Shown here: in pieces, positions 62,120 through 64,000 of the stretch
Layout of the letters: each line of letters opens with the position of its first letter
How positions within the stretch are numbered: the stretch's first letter is position 1
Assembly (NCBI GenBank): GCA_964564785.1
Contig: CAZMCT010000003.1
Span: forward strand, 1 to 64,000
Direction: 5' to 3'
Origin: CAZMCT01 sp964564785
Lineage (GTDB): Bacteria; Planctomycetota; Phycisphaerae; UBA1845; Fen-1342
Length of the DNA stretch: 64,000 nt
Program-made: the position numbers and the translations under genes
Notes under the pieces: generated by a model
What the model saw: only the letters and a program-made list of their open reading frames with translations
Databases searched by the model: none
What the model was told of the DNA's origin: nothing

Positions 62120-63253
62120 CTAGAAGTTCGCGATATCGTCGTCGCTGCCCCAGATCGCATCCTTGCCAGGCGAGATCAGGATGAACGTGTCGGGGTTGCG
62201 CGGCCAGACCTTCTGGCTCTGTTGGAAGATTCCGGGGTCGTGCACCGAGCGAGCGAAGTGTCGTCGCGAGGGCGTCTCTTCGAGCCCGTTCGGTGCGACC
62301 CATCCCAGCCGGTAGAGCCAGTGGAACTGGCCGGCGACGGCGCCCTGTTCCGTCGGCAACGCGCCGCTCCCGAGGTCGAGGCCCAGCGTGCCGCCCGAGG
62401 GGTTCTGGGCCGATCCGGTGAAGCCGAAGTTGTCCGTCTGGTCGTAGCGCCCGGGCAGCGGGTTGCTCTGCGTCCAGTCGGTGAACGGCAGCTTGGCGTG
62501 GTCGTTCGCGGCGTAGTACAGGACGGGGTAGCCGAAGGCGTCCATCACGAACGGCAGGTTCTGGTTGCTGAACGGCGAGTTCGGGTCGCCCTCGGCCAGG
62601 CCGGTCGGCAGCGCGCTCGGATTGCCGCCCTGCTCGATGATCCAGTTGCGCGGCGAGACGGCCATCTTGCCGTCGAGCGGAACGTACGGCCCGAAGCGGT
62701 GTAGCGGCCGGTTCGGGTCGTTCGGCGCATCGTCGTTCTGATACCAACTGATCCAGTCGGCCGCGTTCACCCCGGCGCTGCCGTCGATGTCGTAGAAGTT
62801 GTCCTTGTCGCGCTTGATGTAGCCCTTCAGGTCGGCGCCGGCCAGTTCGAGCACCAGCCACTGGGCACCGCTGAGCATGACGGCCGGCGGCCCCGGGTAG
62901 GTGGCGGCGTCGAACGGATTGCCCCCCCGCGACCGCGGGTAGCGCCCCAGCTCGGTCTGGAACGTCTGGCAGCCCTTGCCGAGCGTCGCTTGCAGGTTTT
63001 GCGTGCTGGCCTTCTTGGCGGCCGTGCGCGCGGCACCCACCGCGGGCACCAGCAGGCCGATCAGCAGCGAAATGATGGCGATTACCGCCAACAATTCGAC
63101 CAGCGTGAACGCAGAGGCCACGGCTCGTGGATCGCGCCGCGATCGTCGGCCGTGGCTGCCCGTTCGCTGCGCGTTGTCATCGCCCGGCGCGGCTGCGCCG
63201 CGCGGCCCGTGCCGTCGACCCGTCGCGGCCTGGATGCCGCCGATGGTCTGCAT
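62120..63253 (-). CDS. GspG-like pseudopilin
   Basis: A 377-residue protein with a 48-residue Arg/Gly-rich leader ending AVASA before FTLVELLAVIAIISLLIGLLV. The C-terminal LISPGKDAIWGSDDDIANF is the GspG-type S-x-G-x-D ... D-D-I motif. DIDGSAGVNAADW in the middle may be another metal loop. The start is ATG at 63253 with GAGAGGG upstream; the frame is open to 63298. It and the next gene are paralogues (about 45% similar C-termini by eye). It follows gspF, the place of the major pseudopilin gspG. Confidence 0.8.
   Translation of the reverse strand: MQTIGGIQAATGRRHGPRGAAAPGDDNAQRTGSHGRRSRRDPRAVASAFTLVELLAVIAIISLLIGLLVPAVGAARTAAKKASTQNLQATLGKGCQTFQTELGRYPRSRGGNPFDAATYPGPPAVMLSGAQWLVLELAGADLKGYIKRDKDNFYDIDGSAGVNAADWISWYQNDDAPNDPNRPLHRFGPYVPLDGKMAVSPRNWIIEQGGNPSALPTGLAEGDPNSPFSNQNLPFVMDAFGYPVLYYAANDHAKLPFTDWTQSNPLPGRYDQTDNFGFTGSAQNPSGGTLGLDLGSGALPTEQGAVAGQFHWLYRLGWVAPNGLEETPSRRHFARSVHDPGIFQQSQKVWPRNPDTFILISPGKDAIWGSDDDIANF
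63117..63206. repeat. Diverged twin-hairpin element in a prepilin leader, copy C
   Basis: Hairpin 1 at 63117-63156 (GCCACGG ... GGATCGC/GCGATC ... CCGTGGC) and hairpin 2 at about 63183-63206 (GCGCGGC/GCCGCGC) match the layout of copies A and B. The element encodes most of the leader of the GspG-like gene 62120-63253. Confidence 0.5.
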
Positions 63254-63328
63254 GTCGCACCCTCTCTTCCATCCGGCCCGTGCGGGTTCGACCGGCAACC
63301 GCCGCCCGATCCGCCGCCGCCCGTTACG

Positions 63329-64000
63329 CTAGCCGCCGCTGCTCATGACCGACTGGATGAGCGAGACCAGCGGCAGGAACAGCGCGACCACAATGAAGCC
63401 GACGATCAAGCCCAGGCACACGACCATGATGGGCTCGAGCAGGCTGACGAGCGACGCCACCAGGGTGTCGACCTCGTCGTCGTAGTTGTCGGCCACCTTC
63501 ATCAACATCTTATCGAGTTCGCCGGTTTCCTCGCCGACGTCGACCATGTTCACGACAATCGGGTCGACCGTCTTCGAGGCCCGCAGCGGGTTGGCGAACG
63601 AATCACCCTCGCGGATGCCGTCGTGCACTTTTTGGAGCATCCGCGCGTACACCTCGTTGCCACTGGTCTGCTTGGTGATCGCGATCGCCTCCAAGATCGG
63701 CACGCCGGCCGCGACCAGGGTGCCGAGCGTCCGCGTGAAGCGCGCCACGGACGATTTTCCCACGAGCTGCCCCACGACCGGGATTTTGAGCGCGAGCGTA
63801 TCGAGCACGAAACGCCCGGCCTCGGCCTGGCGGATCAGCTTGTAGGCCAGTACCACGAACACCGGCCCGAGCATGATCACGACCCAGCCCGGCGGCGTCC
63901 CCGTCGCGAACCACGTCGACAGGTCGATCAGGAACTGTGTCACGCCCGGCAGCGTGGTGTTGAAGTCCTGGAAGATCTCTTTGAACTTCGGGACGACCTG
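63329..64000 (-). CDS. gspF: Type II secretion/pilus inner-membrane protein GspF, partial
   Basis: The frame runs off the window edge at 64000, so the N-terminal part is missing. The visible 223 residues are the C-terminal half of a GspF/PilC platform protein: VVPKFKEIFQDFNTTLP, a membrane segment (WVVIMLGPVFVVLAYKLI), ALKIPVVGQLVGKSSVARFTRTLGTLVAAGVPILEAI, the classic VDVGEETGELDKMLMKVADNYDDEVD, and two terminal membrane segments. GspF organises the pseudopilus base at the inner membrane. It precedes the pseudopilin genes; the ATPase gspE is expected beyond 64000. Confidence 0.93.
   Translation of the reverse strand, partial: QVVPKFKEIFQDFNTTLPGVTQFLIDLSTWFATGTPPGWVVIMLGPVFVVLAYKLIRQAEAGRFVLDTLALKIPVVGQLVGKSSVARFTRTLGTLVAAGVPILEAIAITKQTSGNEVYARMLQKVHDGIREGDSFANPLRASKTVDPIVVNMVDVGEETGELDKMLMKVADNYDDEVDTLVASLVSLLEPIMVVCLGLIVGFIVVALFLPLVSLIQSVMSSGG

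Overview
The window is GC-rich (mostly near two-thirds GC), densely coded DNA from a Gram-negative-type bacterium. It is most likely a member of the Planctomycetota or a close PVC relative. The evidence is a gene for the small basic PVC-type protein (25746-25994), lipid A genes with an LpxC-FabZ fusion (27838-30178), a DUF1573 exported protein, very large pseudopilins, and many long spurious antisense frames typical of such genomes. One 100-base run of N (59421-59520) marks a scaffold gap, so this is a draft or metagenome assembly. I see no rRNA, tRNA, CRISPR array, integrase or transposase.

Layout. 1-9141: LysM protein (5' end cut by the window), HAD phosphatase, cmk, plsC, coaX, a C-terminally short MnmE-like GTPase, a CNNM/CorC transporter, gltX, a lipoprotein and acylphosphatase. 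9278-12414: a promoter followed by an uncharacterised exported three-gene set (DUF1573 protein, Cys-rich secreted protein, 488-residue secreted protein). 12523-22150 (minus strand): three SPFH (HflK/HflC-type) genes followed by an ABC ATPase, an ABC permease and a large exported protein, apparently one operon. A second ABC-2 permease diverges from it. 23433-25994: P1B-type ATPase and the small basic protein. 26269-30178: rnc, OmpH/Skp-like, lpxD, lpxC-fabZ. 30462-34760: nine-haem lipoprotein cytochrome, S1/P1-type nuclease or phospholipase, and a secreted triple-repeat protein with a clear terminator. 34953-40214: RluD-type synthase, TPR protein, lipoprotein, and a large membrane protein.

40789-51053 is a dcw cluster for peptidoglycan and division: mraZ, rsmH, a LysM gene, ftsL-like, ftsI, murE, murF, mraY, ftsW. 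A sigma70-like promoter precedes mraZ with an MraZ-type operator lying between its -35 and -10 boxes. murD, murG, murC, ftsQ, ftsA and ftsZ are not here. MurE carries the DNPR motif of meso-diaminopimelate-adding enzymes.

51234-64000 (minus strand) is a type II secretion or pseudopilus operon. Its transcription order is gspF (cut by the window), two GspG-like genes, one unassigned pseudopilin, GspH-, GspI-, GspJ- and GspK-like genes. This matches the canonical F-G-H-I-J-K order, but several proteins are two to four times the usual size.

The most unusual feature is in that operon. The region encoding the prepilin leader peptides is filled with palindromic twin-hairpin repeat elements. Different halves of the same element have been tandemly amplified, as 33-bp and 39-bp units, both multiples of three. 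In the gene at 60859-62088 the array is clearly read through in frame. All seven pseudopilins also have Ala rather than Gly before the predicted cleavage site. Elsewhere there are four clusters of degenerate heptanucleotide repeats and two REP-like elements, one of which abuts the stop codon of the shortened MnmE-like gene.
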